Source of the DNA: Pseudodesulfovibrio hydrargyri
GTDB lineage: Bacteria > Desulfobacterota > Desulfovibrionia > Desulfovibrionales > Desulfovibrionaceae
Length of the DNA stretch: 64,000 nt
Assembly: GCF_001874525.1 (NCBI RefSeq)
Contig: NZ_LKAQ01000004.1
Span: 434,001 to 498,000 of the forward strand
Reading direction: 5' to 3'
Below, one piece after another: positions 26,202-35,373 of this stretch (within the stretch, counting starts at the first letter, position 1; every line of letters begins with the position of its first letter). The notes under the pieces were generated by a model. The model made no database searches, had not been told where the DNA came from, and saw nothing but the letters and a program-made list of their open reading frames with translations. The position numbers and the translations under genes are program-made.

Positions 26202-26228
26202 GTTTCCGATTGTTACAGTTATGTGACA
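26194..26228 (-). promoter_or_regulatory. Pho-box promoter of the kinase-pit-DUF47 operon
   Basis: Minus strand half-sites TGTCAC (26223-26228) and TGTAAC (26212-26217) are 11 bases apart, the PhoB repeat length. TACAAT (26194-26199), a 5/6 match to the -10, lies 12 bases downstream. There is no -35, as usual where PhoB replaces it. A transcript start near 26187 is inferred. Confidence 0.75.
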
Positions 26229-26231
26229 AAG

Positions 26232-26561
26232 GGGTGCGACAATGACAAGGAAAAGCGCCGGAAAATCGCCCCTTCCGGCAAGGTAGGAATCTCTTTTTTA
26301 AACAACTAATTCATCGTATTCATACGATTAAATCCGAGTTGCCCGCCCGCATTCCCCGGGTCCGCCGCATTCGGGCGCGCGGCCGCGTCGCATCGGCCGC
26401 TCTCGGACCGGCTTCGCCCGGCGGAACGGGACAAAATTCTAGGCCCTGTCGCTGCCGACAAAATGGTAGCCGCCCTCCCCGGGCCATGCGAAAGGCCCGG
26501 TTCGGGGCGCGGAGAAACCCGCGCTCCGGGCCGGGCCCGAAACTCGTTTGGCGCGCGTCGG
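26232..26561. other. Intergenic region; no gene seen
   Basis: 330 bases between the Pho promoter and the small gene ending at 26562. A GC-rich imperfect hairpin (26494-26537) followed on the minus strand by TTTC may end the small gene's transcript. AT-rich bases at 26290-26335 have no clear signal. Confidence 0.4.
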
Positions 26562-26783
26562 CTAGAAGCCGCGCATGCACTCCATGAGATAGGTGGAGAC
26601 CTCCACGCGGCAGATTCCGTTTTCCACGATGAGGCGCACGTTGTTTTCCGGGATGAGGGCCATGTCCTCGGCCACGTTCAGCCACTTGCCCTCGAGCCAT
26701 TTCGGCGTCACGCCGTTGATTTCCATTTCCTCAACGGGATAGGTCTCGGCCACGGTCCATTCATCGTCTCGCACAGCAGGCAT
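26562..26783 (-). CDS. Small conserved-looking protein of unknown function
   Basis: 73 residues, acidic, no signal peptide. The ATG at 26783 has GGGAG seven bases upstream. The protein reads as a small alpha/beta fold with EEMEINGVTPKWLEGKWL and VRLIVENGICRVEVSTYL, and two cysteines near the C-terminus. It follows alr by 71 bases on the same strand and could share its transcript. Codon use matches the neighbours, supporting a real gene. I do not recognise the family. Confidence 0.6.
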   Translation of the reverse strand: MPAVRDDEWTVAETYPVEEMEINGVTPKWLEGKWLNVAEDMALIPENNVRLIVENGICRVEVSTYLMECMRGF

Positions 26784-26854
26784 ATCCTTGCTCCCCGGCC
26801 ACGCCTTTCGCGCTTGCGCGCCCGCGGCCTCTCGTTGTTCGTTACCGAAAAAAA

Positions 26855-27979
26855 CTACACGTACTCGCGCCGATTCTGCCCGAGCAGGCAGAAGGCTTCG
26901 TAGGTGATGGTGCCGCCCCATTCGGCCAGTTCCTCGGGGGTCACGGGGCGCTCGCCCGGTCCGCCCAGCAGCCAGGCCTCGTCGCCCGGCAGGACCTCTA
27001 TCCCTTCCCCCATAAGCCCGGTCACGTCAACCGCGGTCATCTGCATGCACACCCGCCCCCTGATGGGCACGCGTCGGCCGTGCAGGACCATCTCGCCCTT
27101 GTTGGACAGGGCGCGGCTGTAGTTGTCGGCGTAGCCCACGCCCACGATGGCCACCACCGAATCGCGCTCGGCGGTGAAGGTCCAGCCGTAGCTGATGGAC
27201 TCGCCCCGTTTCAACGGATGGACCTGCATGACCGGGGCCGTGACCTCCATGGCGGGCAGAAGCTTGCCGGGCAGCCGTTCCTCGCCCGCCCCTTCCAGGG
27301 GGTCGCAGCCGTACAGGCTGATGCCCAGGCGCATGGAGTCCAGGCGGCAGTTGTCGTGGACCATGCCGCCCGCCGAGTTGGCCAGGTTGGCCTCCACCGA
27401 AAAACCGGCCCGGGCCAGGCCGTCCAGGGCGGCCTGGAACCGCCCGGCCTGCAGGGCCACGTCCTTTTCCTGCCCGGGCTCGTCGGCGCGGGCCAGGTGG
27501 GAGGTGGCCATGACCGGAGTGACGGGCCCTCCCTTGAGCAGGGCCGCGACCTCGTCCGCCTCTTCGGGCAGAAATCCCAGGCGGCGCATGCCGGTGTCGA
27601 ACTTGAGCCCGATGTCCAGCGGGCCGTTCTTCCCGGCCGCGGCCAGGACCCGCTTCAACTGGGTGAAATGGGAGATGGGCGTGATGATCCGGTGGTCCCA
27701 CAGCGACTGGATATCCTCGTCCGAAATGGGGCCGAGCAGGGCCATGATGCGCTTGTCGCAGCCGGCCTCGCGCAGCTTGGCCGCCTCGTGGACAAAGCCC
27801 ACGGCAAAGGTCGTGGCCCCGTCCTTTTCCAGGGCGCTGGCGACCTCGACCAGTCCGTGGCCGTAGGCGTCGGACTTGATGACCGGGATGACGTTGTCGT
27901 GGATTTTGGTGAACAGGCGGTAGTTGTGGCGCAGGTTGTCCAGGCGGATGCGTACGCGGAGCTTGTTGTAGTCTATCAT
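26855..27979 (-). CDS. alr: Alanine racemase
   Basis: PLP enzyme converting L- to D-alanine for peptidoglycan. The cofactor lysine is in VIKSDAYGHG (about residue 34). The barrel continues through LKFDTGMRRLGF, and the C-terminal domain carries GVGYADNYSRAL and RVCMQMTAVDV (the region of the second catalytic base). Length 374 is standard. The start codon overlaps the mutL stop (TGATG), so translation is coupled. Confidence 0.96.
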   Translation of the reverse strand: MIDYNKLRVRIRLDNLRHNYRLFTKIHDNVIPVIKSDAYGHGLVEVASALEKDGATTFAVGFVHEAAKLREAGCDKRIMALLGPISDEDIQSLWDHRIITPISHFTQLKRVLAAAGKNGPLDIGLKFDTGMRRLGFLPEEADEVAALLKGGPVTPVMATSHLARADEPGQEKDVALQAGRFQAALDGLARAGFSVEANLANSAGGMVHDNCRLDSMRLGISLYGCDPLEGAGEERLPGKLLPAMEVTAPVMQVHPLKRGESISYGWTFTAERDSVVAIVGVGYADNYSRALSNKGEMVLHGRRVPIRGRVCMQMTAVDVTGLMGEGIEVLPGDEAWLLGGPGERPVTPEELAEWGGTITYEAFCLLGQNRREYV

Positions 27980-29856
27980 CACTTTCTCTTGAACAGTTTT
28001 TCCAGGTCGTTCGGCGTCCAGCGCAGGACCACGGGCCTGCCGTGGGGGCAGAACTCGCGTTCGGGCGTCTTGAGCCATGTTTCCAGCAGGGCAAGGGCCT
28101 CGTCCACGGCCAGCGGCTGATTGGCCTTGATGGCGGTCTTGCAGGCCATCATGGTCCACAGGTCGTCCAGCCCCCTGGCCTTTTCCGCCAGGGCGTCCTT
28201 CAGATACTCCCGTGCCTCGCCGGTTTCAAGTGTCGGGGGTATGCCCCGGACCAGGGCCTTGGCCGGGCCGTCCATCTCGATGACGAAGCCCATGGCGCGC
28301 AGGTCCTCACGCAGATCGGCCAGGACCTCGGCCTCGCTGGGGTGCAGGGGCAGTTCCAGGGCCAGGGCCAGGGGCTGGGAATCGCCCTTTTTGCGCTGCT
28401 CGCGCATGGCCGCCAGCAGGACCCGCTCGTGGGCCGCGTGCTGGTCCACCAGCTCCAGGTCCGCGCCCCGGCGCAGGACCAGGTAGGTGTCCGCGATCTG
28501 GCCGAGATAGGTGTAGCCGCTGCCCGACAGGGTGGCGGGGCGCAGGGCGTCGGGCCCGGGCTCGCGGGCCATGGACGGCTCGGGCCCGGCCGGGCCGCCG
28601 GAAAGGCCGCTCCCGGCTTCGGCGGCCGAGGGCGTCACGGGCAGGTCCAGGGCGCGGGTTTGATCCTCGGTGAACGCCCTGTAGGTGGAAAATTTCGCGT
28701 CCTGGAACGCGGCGGGCCGATGGGCGGACCGGGACGAACCGGCCGAACCGGCCGAACCGGAGGACGGGGACTCCCGGTAGGCCGGGGAGCCCGGGAAGCC
28801 GGACGGCGCGGGGAAGCGGCCCGGTTCGGGCGCGGCGCAGCTCGACCCGATAATCCCGTCCGGATCGGACAGGGCCTGGAGCACGCCGGAACGGATGGCC
28901 GAGAACACGCGGCGCTCGTCGATGAAGCGGACCTCGAGCTTGGCCGGGTGCACGTTCACGTCCACCTCGTCTCGCGGCACATCCAGGAACAGAACCATCT
29001 GCGGATACTCGCGGGACAGGAGCATGCCCTTGTACGCCTGGCGCACGGCCGAGAGCATGAGCTTGTCCTGGACCGGGCGGCCGTTGACGTAGAGCAGGAT
29101 GCGGTCGCCGCGTCCCTGGGCCGTGCTCGGCGACCCGGCCGCGCCGTGGGCCCGGTAGCCGTCGCGTGCGCAGTCAAAGGGCTTGAGCCCCTGGCATACG
29201 GCCGGGGGCCAGAACGCGGCCAGCCGGTCGGCCAGGGTCTGGCCCGGGGGCAGGCGGAAGAGTTCGCGCCCGCCCACGGTCAGGGAAAACCCGGTTTCCA
29301 GATGGGCCAGGGCCACGCGCATGAGCACGTCCTGGCAGCGGCGGTTCTCGGTGGATTCGGTCTTGAGGAATTTGAGCCGGGCCGGGGTGGCGGCGAAGAG
29401 GTCGCGGACCTCCACGCGGGTGCCCGAGGCGAGCGCCGCCGGTCCCTTGGACGCGACCTCGCCCGCGCGGACCTCGATTTGAGAGGCCTCGTCCGCGCCC
29501 CGGGCGCGGGAGGTCATGGTGAAGCGCGAGACCGAGGCGATGGAGGGCAGGGCCTCGCCCCGGAACCCGAAGGAGCCGATGTCGGAAAGGTCGCGGAAGT
29601 CGCGGATCTTGCTGGTGGCGTGCCGGGTCACGGCCAGCTCCAGCTGGTCCGTCGGGATGCCCGCGCCGTTGTCCTGGACCACCAGCAGCGCGCGGCCGCC
29701 CTGCTCCACGGTCACGTCGATGCGGGTGGCCCCGGCGTCCAGCCCGTTCTCGACCAGTTCCTTGACCACGCTGGCCGGGCGCTCGACCACCTCGCCGGCG
29801 GCGATCTGGTTCTTGAGCCCCGGGGGCAGCACTCGAATTTCAGGCAATGCGCTCAT
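27979..29856 (-). CDS. mutL: DNA mismatch repair protein MutL
   Basis: Mismatch-repair ATPase, 625 residues. The N-terminal GHKL domain shows IAAGEVVERPASVVKELVEN (the defining block), DNGAGI and GFRGEAL. A low-complexity linker rich in S, G, P and A (about 380-450) leads to the C-terminal domain. There the endonuclease-type motifs are partly present: DQHAAHERVLLA lacks the final glutamate of DQHA-x2-E-x4-E, while ACKTAIKA and CPHGRP are kept. The start at 29856 matches the family; an ATG 15 bases upstream is possible. It lies between lptD and alr. Confidence 0.95.
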   Translation of the reverse strand: MSALPEIRVLPPGLKNQIAAGEVVERPASVVKELVENGLDAGATRIDVTVEQGGRALLVVQDNGAGIPTDQLELAVTRHATSKIRDFRDLSDIGSFGFRGEALPSIASVSRFTMTSRARGADEASQIEVRAGEVASKGPAALASGTRVEVRDLFAATPARLKFLKTESTENRRCQDVLMRVALAHLETGFSLTVGGRELFRLPPGQTLADRLAAFWPPAVCQGLKPFDCARDGYRAHGAAGSPSTAQGRGDRILLYVNGRPVQDKLMLSAVRQAYKGMLLSREYPQMVLFLDVPRDEVDVNVHPAKLEVRFIDERRVFSAIRSGVLQALSDPDGIIGSSCAAPEPGRFPAPSGFPGSPAYRESPSSGSAGSAGSSRSAHRPAAFQDAKFSTYRAFTEDQTRALDLPVTPSAAEAGSGLSGGPAGPEPSMAREPGPDALRPATLSGSGYTYLGQIADTYLVLRRGADLELVDQHAAHERVLLAAMREQRKKGDSQPLALALELPLHPSEAEVLADLREDLRAMGFVIEMDGPAKALVRGIPPTLETGEAREYLKDALAEKARGLDDLWTMMACKTAIKANQPLAVDEALALLETWLKTPEREFCPHGRPVVLRWTPNDLEKLFKRK

Positions 29857-29938
29857 GTCTTCTCTGGTCATAGATCTCAAGGTAAGCATCGGGTCCGGCG
29901 GGGCAACCCCCGCCCCCTGGAAAAGCCCCGGCCGCCCC

Positions 29939-32326
29939 CTAGAAGTTGAGCAGGTCGAATCCGACCGAGAAACGGTTGTCGCTGGATCTCCGGCTGTAGG
30001 AGAAATGCAGGGTGTAGCATTCGGCGACCCAATCCAGGTAGAGGGTCCGCTCCAGGTCCTTCTCGTCGACGAAGTCGTGGCGGTACACGGCACCCAGGGT
30101 GACGGCCTCGTTGATGTTCCACTTGGCGCCGAGCTTGAGCACGGACATGTCGTCGTCGCGGGTGCGCCTGTACTCGTCCATGCTCTGCAGGAAGTCGTAG
30201 CCCACGGAAACCTCGCCCAGGCCGTCCTTGTAGAAACGGATGGAGTTCTCGGTCTGGGTCATGTCGCCCTCGTACGGGGAGAACCAGTAGCGGGTCAGGA
30301 TGTCCACGAAGTTGGCGGGCTTGATCTTCAGTTCGGCCATGATGTCCGAGAACGGCCTGCGTTCGTAGCGGTCGCGCTCGTCCGTGCGCCCGGCCTCGCG
30401 GATGTCGTAGGACTGTTCCACCCTGAAGAGCAGGAAGTCCAGGTAGTCGCGGGCCACCCGGGCGGCGGGCTCTCCGTCCGCGCCGGGCGACAGGACCACG
30501 CTGTCGCGGCGGCGGTCCAGCACGCTGGTCAGGGAATAGGTCACCGCGTTGCGGCCGTCGGCCCGGTCGTCCGTATCGAAATAGGGGAGCTTTTCCTGGC
30601 CGGTGACGTGGTTGGTGTAGGTGTACTCCAGCCGGGGGATGATCGAGTTCTTCAGCCGGGTCCAGCGCGAGGTTCCGGCCAAGCTCAGGTCCGCCTCGGG
30701 CTGCGCGGCCAGGCCAAAGGTCCGGGTCATCTCCGAAAAAGCCGAGAACCCGCCGGTCCAGGTGGTCCGGGTCTGGAAGCCGTCCTTGATCTTGCTGGTG
30801 TCGACGGTCTCGTCGCGGCCGCCCGTGCCGACGACCGTCATGTCGCCCACGTCCTCCCGGTCGGTCAGGGAGTAGGCGGTCTCCTGCATGGAGACCGAGG
30901 GAATGACCGTCAGGAAGCGGCTCTTCAGGGGATATTTCAGTTCGGGCGAGATGACCGCGCGGTGGCCCGAATCGCCGTACTCGCGGCGGAAATAGTCGTA
31001 CTTGGCGTCCAGGGACCCTTCGAACCCGCCGCCCAGGGACTGCTGCCAGGCGTAGGCGTTCAACTCCGGCAGGATCTGGACGGTCGGGTCCTCGCTGCTC
31101 GGGTTGTTGCCGTTCCGGTAGGCCAGGTTCTGGTCGTACTGGGTCAGGCCGACCACGCCGAAGCGGTCCCAGCTGCGGCTGACGTACAGCTTGCTCAGGC
31201 GGTCCAGGGAGTCCTTGTTCTCTATGTCACGGCCGAACACGTCCAGGAACTCCTCGCGGGTGTTCTCGTACCCGTTGGGGCCGTCCAGGAAGTCGCGCAT
31301 ATAATTCTGGTCCGAAACCAGGTCGAGATCGACCTTGATCTTCCACTGCGGGCTGCCCAGCCAGCCGTCATACTTGCCGCGCACCCACCAGCGGTCCCGG
31401 TTCTTGCGGGTCAGGCCGTCGTCCCGGTAGTCCTTCCATTCGTCGGATTCCTTGGACGCCCGGATGTTGTCGTTCAAAAAGTCCGCCTGCCACAGCCCGC
31501 GGGACGAGGCGTCCTCGGTGTGCCGAAACTCGGCGCCCTGCATGTAGCCGCGCTTGCTCATGTAGTTCTGGTAGAAGGTGGCGTCCATCTCGTCGTTGAT
31601 GACCCAGTAGTACGGCAGGTTGACCTGCAGGCCGAGCTTGTCCGAGCTGGCCATGTAGGGCATCAGAAAGCCGCTCTGCCGGGGGCCCCGGCCGGGCAGG
31701 GACATGTATGGCCAGTAGAAGACCGGCACGTCCTTGATCCGGAAGGCCGAGTGGTACAGGCGAACGCGGCCGTCCAGGTTGATGTCGCCCTCCTCGCTGG
31801 TCACGGACCAGGCGGGCCGTTCCCCGGAGCAGGAGGTCACCTTGGCGTTTTTGAAGGTATAGGAGTCGCCCACGGACTTGCCCACGCGCTCGGCCTCCAC
31901 GTAGACGTGCGGCTTGGCCATGAACAGTTTGCCGTTCTTGAGCCAGCCGGTCATGTTGTTCAGGTCGAACTCGCCCTCGTCCGCCTGGAGGAAGTCGCCG
32001 CCCCAGTGGGCCCGGATGTCGCCCTTGAGAAAGACCCAGCCCGTGGCCTGGTAGTAGCGCGCGAAGTCGGCGCGCAGCTGGTCCTCGCCGAGGCTTAAGG
32101 AGACGTTGCCGAAGGCCTCCACGTACTCGCTGGTGTGGTCGCCCACCACGCGGTCCGCCGAAAACGTCCACTCGTCCTGGGCGGGCGTCTGCACGGGCGC
32201 GTCCGGCACGTACTTCCTGACCTTGTTGTGGTCGGGCGTCTTGCCGATGATCGTCCAGGGCAGGCACAGCGACAGGACGAGGATCGCCCCGGCGGCCAGC
32301 GATATGCGCGAAAGCTTGCGTTTCAA
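29939..32326 (-). CDS. lptD: LPS-assembly outer-membrane protein LptD
   Basis: Beta-barrel that inserts lipopolysaccharide into the outer leaflet, 795 residues. Signal peptide (about 1-28). The N-terminal OstA jellyroll (about 50-190) has WTFSADRVVGDH and LQADEGEFDLNNMTGW. The barrel follows with many amphipathic strands and ends in F. The mature protein has only two cysteines (near residues 176 and 772), so one disulfide replaces the two of E. coli. The start codon is TTG, with AAGGA seven bases upstream; no ATG fits. It is 15 bases after hldD. Confidence 0.95.
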   Translation of the reverse strand: MKRKLSRISLAAGAILVLSLCLPWTIIGKTPDHNKVRKYVPDAPVQTPAQDEWTFSADRVVGDHTSEYVEAFGNVSLSLGEDQLRADFARYYQATGWVFLKGDIRAHWGGDFLQADEGEFDLNNMTGWLKNGKLFMAKPHVYVEAERVGKSVGDSYTFKNAKVTSCSGERPAWSVTSEEGDINLDGRVRLYHSAFRIKDVPVFYWPYMSLPGRGPRQSGFLMPYMASSDKLGLQVNLPYYWVINDEMDATFYQNYMSKRGYMQGAEFRHTEDASSRGLWQADFLNDNIRASKESDEWKDYRDDGLTRKNRDRWWVRGKYDGWLGSPQWKIKVDLDLVSDQNYMRDFLDGPNGYENTREEFLDVFGRDIENKDSLDRLSKLYVSRSWDRFGVVGLTQYDQNLAYRNGNNPSSEDPTVQILPELNAYAWQQSLGGGFEGSLDAKYDYFRREYGDSGHRAVISPELKYPLKSRFLTVIPSVSMQETAYSLTDREDVGDMTVVGTGGRDETVDTSKIKDGFQTRTTWTGGFSAFSEMTRTFGLAAQPEADLSLAGTSRWTRLKNSIIPRLEYTYTNHVTGQEKLPYFDTDDRADGRNAVTYSLTSVLDRRRDSVVLSPGADGEPAARVARDYLDFLLFRVEQSYDIREAGRTDERDRYERRPFSDIMAELKIKPANFVDILTRYWFSPYEGDMTQTENSIRFYKDGLGEVSVGYDFLQSMDEYRRTRDDDMSVLKLGAKWNINEAVTLGAVYRHDFVDEKDLERTLYLDWVAECYTLHFSYSRRSSDNRFSVGFDLLNF

Positions 32327-32341
32327 AAAATCGTCCTTCGG

Positions 32342-33322
32342 CTACCGGGACCGGAGGTACCTGTCATCCTTGTCCAAGTAATTTTGGACGTAATCCCTGG
32401 CCCCATCCTCCAGGCTCGTCATTTTGACGGTGCAGCCCGCTGCCTTGAGCTTGTCCATGTTCGCCTGGGTAAAGTACTGGTACTTATCGCGAATCGCCTC
32501 CGGCATCGGGATATACTCGATGTCCGGCTCGCGGTTCATGGCGGAAAACACGGCATTCGCCAAATCATTCCAAGTCCTTGCAGTTCCCGTACCGATGTTG
32601 AAGATGCCGCCCTTGTCGCGGTGCTCCAGGAACCAGGCCATGATGTCCACGCAGTCCTTGATGTAGACGAAGTCGCGCTTCTGGCCGCCGTGGGGGTATT
32701 CCTCGCGGTAGGACTTGAACAGCTTGAGCTTGCCGGTCTCGAGAATCTGGGAGTGGGCCTTGCAGATGACCGACTTCATGTCGTCCTTGTGGTACTCGTT
32801 GGGCCCGAAGACGTTGAAGAACTTGAGGGAGACGATCTGGCCCAGCAACCCCGCGTCCTTTGCCCACAGGTCGAAGAGCTGCTTGGAATAGCCGTACATG
32901 TTCAGGGGGCGCAGCTTGCCGATGCCGTCCTCGTCATCGTCGAAGCCGAACTCGCCGTTGCCGTAGGTGGCCGCGGACGAGGCGTTGATGAACCGCGCGT
33001 CGTGCCCCATGCAGAACCGGCAGACGTACTGCGTATAGCGGTAGTTGTTCTCCATGAGGAAGTCCGCGTCCAGCTCGGTGGTCGAGGAACAGGCCCCCAT
33101 GTGCACGACCGCCTCGGTCTCGAACGGGTCCTCGCCCTCGAGGATGAACTTGAGGAACTGGTCCCGGTGCAGGTAATCCTGGTACTTGAGCCCCACGAGG
33201 TTGTTCCACTTCTCGCTGCTGGACAGGTTGTCCACCACCAGGATGTCGTCGATGCCCATCTGGTTGAGCTTCCAGACCATGGCGCTGCCGATGAAACCCG
33301 CGCCGCCGGTGACTATATACAT
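32342..33322 (-). CDS. hldD: ADP-L-glycero-D-manno-heptose 6-epimerase
   Basis: Last step of ADP-heptose synthesis for the LPS inner core; SDR-type epimerase using NADP. The Rossmann motif VTGGAGFIGSAMV is at the extreme N-terminus, a serine pair (NASSAATYG) and YGYSK form the catalytic site, and FNVFGPNEYHK is characteristic of HldD. Length 326. AAGGAG lies five bases before the ATG. It is followed directly by lptD, so two LPS functions share one operon. Confidence 0.95.
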   Translation of the reverse strand: MYIVTGGAGFIGSAMVWKLNQMGIDDILVVDNLSSSEKWNNLVGLKYQDYLHRDQFLKFILEGEDPFETEAVVHMGACSSTTELDADFLMENNYRYTQYVCRFCMGHDARFINASSAATYGNGEFGFDDDEDGIGKLRPLNMYGYSKQLFDLWAKDAGLLGQIVSLKFFNVFGPNEYHKDDMKSVICKAHSQILETGKLKLFKSYREEYPHGGQKRDFVYIKDCVDIMAWFLEHRDKGGIFNIGTGTARTWNDLANAVFSAMNREPDIEYIPMPEAIRDKYQYFTQANMDKLKAAGCTVKMTSLEDGARDYVQNYLDKDDRYLRSR

Positions 33323-33462
33323 GGCTACTCCTTGCTGCCGCTGTGACGCCCAGGGGCGTAAACGCTTCTACATACTGTGTTCAAGGTCCGGACGCAACCG
33401 CAAGAACCGGCTCTTTTCCTGGACAGGCAACGGGTTTATGATATCATGCCGGTTAAGCGCAC

Positions 33463-33491
33463 TTGCGGGGTACCCCTGTTTTGCGTATACA
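33463..33491 (+). promoter_or_regulatory. Probable promoter of the VWA-OmpA gene
   Basis: TTGCGG (33463-33468) and TATACA (33486-33491) are 17 bases apart, about 65 bases before the ATG. Upstream, ATGATATCAT (33439-33448) is a perfect small palindrome. Confidence 0.5.
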
Positions 33492-33556
33492 ATGGAAACA
33501 GGTCCCCCCGGTGCGGCGGTCCGAACTTTGCGAATAATCTCTAAAGGAGTGAGATC

Positions 33557-34612
33557 ATGACACATTCTAGAAAACTGTTGTTATTCATGCTGGCTGCGAT
33601 GTTGACTTTCTCCTTCGCGTTTGCCGCCACAGCCAACGCCAAGATGGTCAAGAAAGTCGATAACTTCATCCTCTTTGTCGACCAGTCCGGCTCCATGGCC
33701 ATGCGCAACGCCGACGGCATCAAGAAAATCGAAAAGGCCAAAAGCGACATGCTGGCCCTGAACGCCGCCATCCCCGCCCTCGACTACAATTCGGCCGTGG
33801 TCCTGTTCGCGCCGTTTGAGGTCCAGTGCTCGCCCAAGCCGTATTCCGACGCCAACGTGGCCGCCGCGGTCAACGGCATCGACGCGGACTACCAGATCTT
33901 CAACCGCCGCACCCCCATGGGCGCAGGCCTTGACGACATCAACCCGATCCTCGGCAAGATGTCCGGCAAGACCGCGCTGATCATCTTCACCGACGGCGAG
34001 TCCAACTACGGCGCCGACCCGGTGGCCGTGGCCAAGAACCTGTACGCCAAGTACGGCTCCAACCTCTGCGTCCACGTGGTCAGCTACGCCGAATCCCCCG
34101 AGGGCCAGGCAGTGGTCGACGGCATCCGCGCCGCCTTCCCCTGCTCCGTGCCCGCCGACGGCGCGACCTTCGCCGACGCCGGCGCGCTGAACAAGTACGC
34201 CAAGGACGTCTTCTACGCCGACATGGCCGAGCCCGCCCCGGCCCCCATGGCCCCCATGGCTCCGATGACTCCGGCCAAGGAAGTGGTCTCCTTCAACCTG
34301 AACTTCGGCTTCGACAAGTACCAGATCACCGACGAGATGATCCCGGTGCTGGAGCAGGCCAAGATGATCCTGGACGAAGACCCGGCCGCCACCTACGAGA
34401 TATCGGGCCACACCGACTCCACCGGTACCGAGGCCTACAACCAGGGGCTTTCCGAGCGCCGCGCCAACTCCGTCATGAAGTGGCTGACCGACAACGGCAT
34501 CAGCACCGACCGCCTGGAAGCCAAGGGCTACGGCGAGCTGTCGCCCAAGTACGACAACTCCACCAAGGAAGGGCGCAAGCTCAACCGCAGGGTTGATATC
34601 CAGACCAAGTAA
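33557..34612 (+). CDS. Envelope protein with VWA domain fused to OmpA peptidoglycan-binding domain
   Basis: 351 residues. Signal peptide (cleavage after ANA, about residue 28). A von Willebrand A domain (about 33-215) has an intact metal site: DQSGS (42-46), the threonine in NRRTPMGAG and FTDGES. A short repeat linker APMAPMAPMTPAKE is followed by an OmpA C-terminal domain (about 240-351) with GHTDSTGTEAYNQGLSERR. The protein would sit in the periplasm or outer membrane, anchored to the cell wall, and present a metal-dependent adhesion domain. AAAGGAG precedes the ATG. The gene is followed by a hairpin and a second secreted protein. Confidence 0.9.
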   Translation: MTHSRKLLLFMLAAMLTFSFAFAATANAKMVKKVDNFILFVDQSGSMAMRNADGIKKIEKAKSDMLALNAAIPALDYNSAVVLFAPFEVQCSPKPYSDANVAAAVNGIDADYQIFNRRTPMGAGLDDINPILGKMSGKTALIIFTDGESNYGADPVAVAKNLYAKYGSNLCVHVVSYAESPEGQAVVDGIRAAFPCSVPADGATFADAGALNKYAKDVFYADMAEPAPAPMAPMAPMTPAKEVVSFNLNFGFDKYQITDEMIPVLEQAKMILDEDPAATYEISGHTDSTGTEAYNQGLSERRANSVMKWLTDNGISTDRLEAKGYGELSPKYDNSTKEGRKLNRRVDIQTK

Positions 34613-34627
34613 GCGTATACGAAAACA

Positions 34628-34654
34628 GGTTGGGCGGCGCTCCGCCGCCCAACC
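34628..34654 (+). other. Intercistronic hairpin
   Basis: Perfect stem GGTTGGGCGGC with a short loop, without a T run. It may be an mRNA-stability or partial-termination element between two secreted-protein genes. Confidence 0.5.
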
Positions 34655-34683
34655 ACCTGCTCTGGTTGGAAGGATTCAACGCC

Positions 34684-35187
34684 ATGCACAAATTTTTCGT
34701 TTCTGCCTTTCTGGCCGTGTTTCTGACCGGGGCTTTTTTTGCGGCCTCCGAACAGGCCTCCCAGGCCCAGGATCTGGCCGCCATCTCGCCGGGCGACGCA
34801 TCCACCAAAATCAACACCAAGAACATGCCCCTCTACCTCGACGAGGGGCTGGTCTCCAAGAACGCGGACTTCAGCAAGTTCGCCAGGGTCAGGGCCAGGT
34901 CCCTGGACCGCAACCACCGCATGACCCGGGCCCGCATGCAGATCACCAAACAGCCCGACGGCTCCTTTCTTGCCCGCTACCACGCCATCGACATGGACTC
35001 CATCGTCACCAAGGTCAGCCGCTCCTCGTCCAAGACCGTGCCCTTTGTCGGCGTCATGCGCTTCTGCGAACTGGTCATGGAGGCCACGGCCGAATCCCCC
35101 GCGGCCTGCCAAAAGGCCGAGTTCACCCCGGTGACCGTCATCCCCAACCGCCAGATATTCAGCTTCCGCAAGGGCTCCTGGCAGTAG
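34684..35187 (+). CDS. Secreted protein of unknown function
   Basis: 167 residues. MHKFFVSAFLAVFLTGAF is a clear signal peptide, cleaved near SQAQ. The mature part is basic (RVRARSLDRNHRMTRARMQ), with two cysteines (in RFCELV and AACQKA) that could form one disulfide. I do not recognise a family. GGAAGG lies upstream of the ATG. It follows the VWA-OmpA gene by 71 bases and may share its transcript, suggesting an envelope role, but this is inference. Confidence 0.7.
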   Translation: MHKFFVSAFLAVFLTGAFFAASEQASQAQDLAAISPGDASTKINTKNMPLYLDEGLVSKNADFSKFARVRARSLDRNHRMTRARMQITKQPDGSFLARYHAIDMDSIVTKVSRSSSKTVPFVGVMRFCELVMEATAESPAACQKAEFTPVTVIPNRQIFSFRKGSWQ

Positions 35188-35373
35188 ACCGCCCCATCTT
35201 CCGTCTCCCCTGCGCGCCCCTCGCCGCCCTTTAGTCGCGTCCGGCTTCCCGCCGTCCTTCCCATATTTTCACACGCCCCCGGTTGCCCTCGTCCCGGTTC
35301 CCGGATACAGACGAAGTGATACCCGCCGTCCCGGACGGTCCGGACGGCCACCTTTTGCCTAGGGGGGGGCGAG

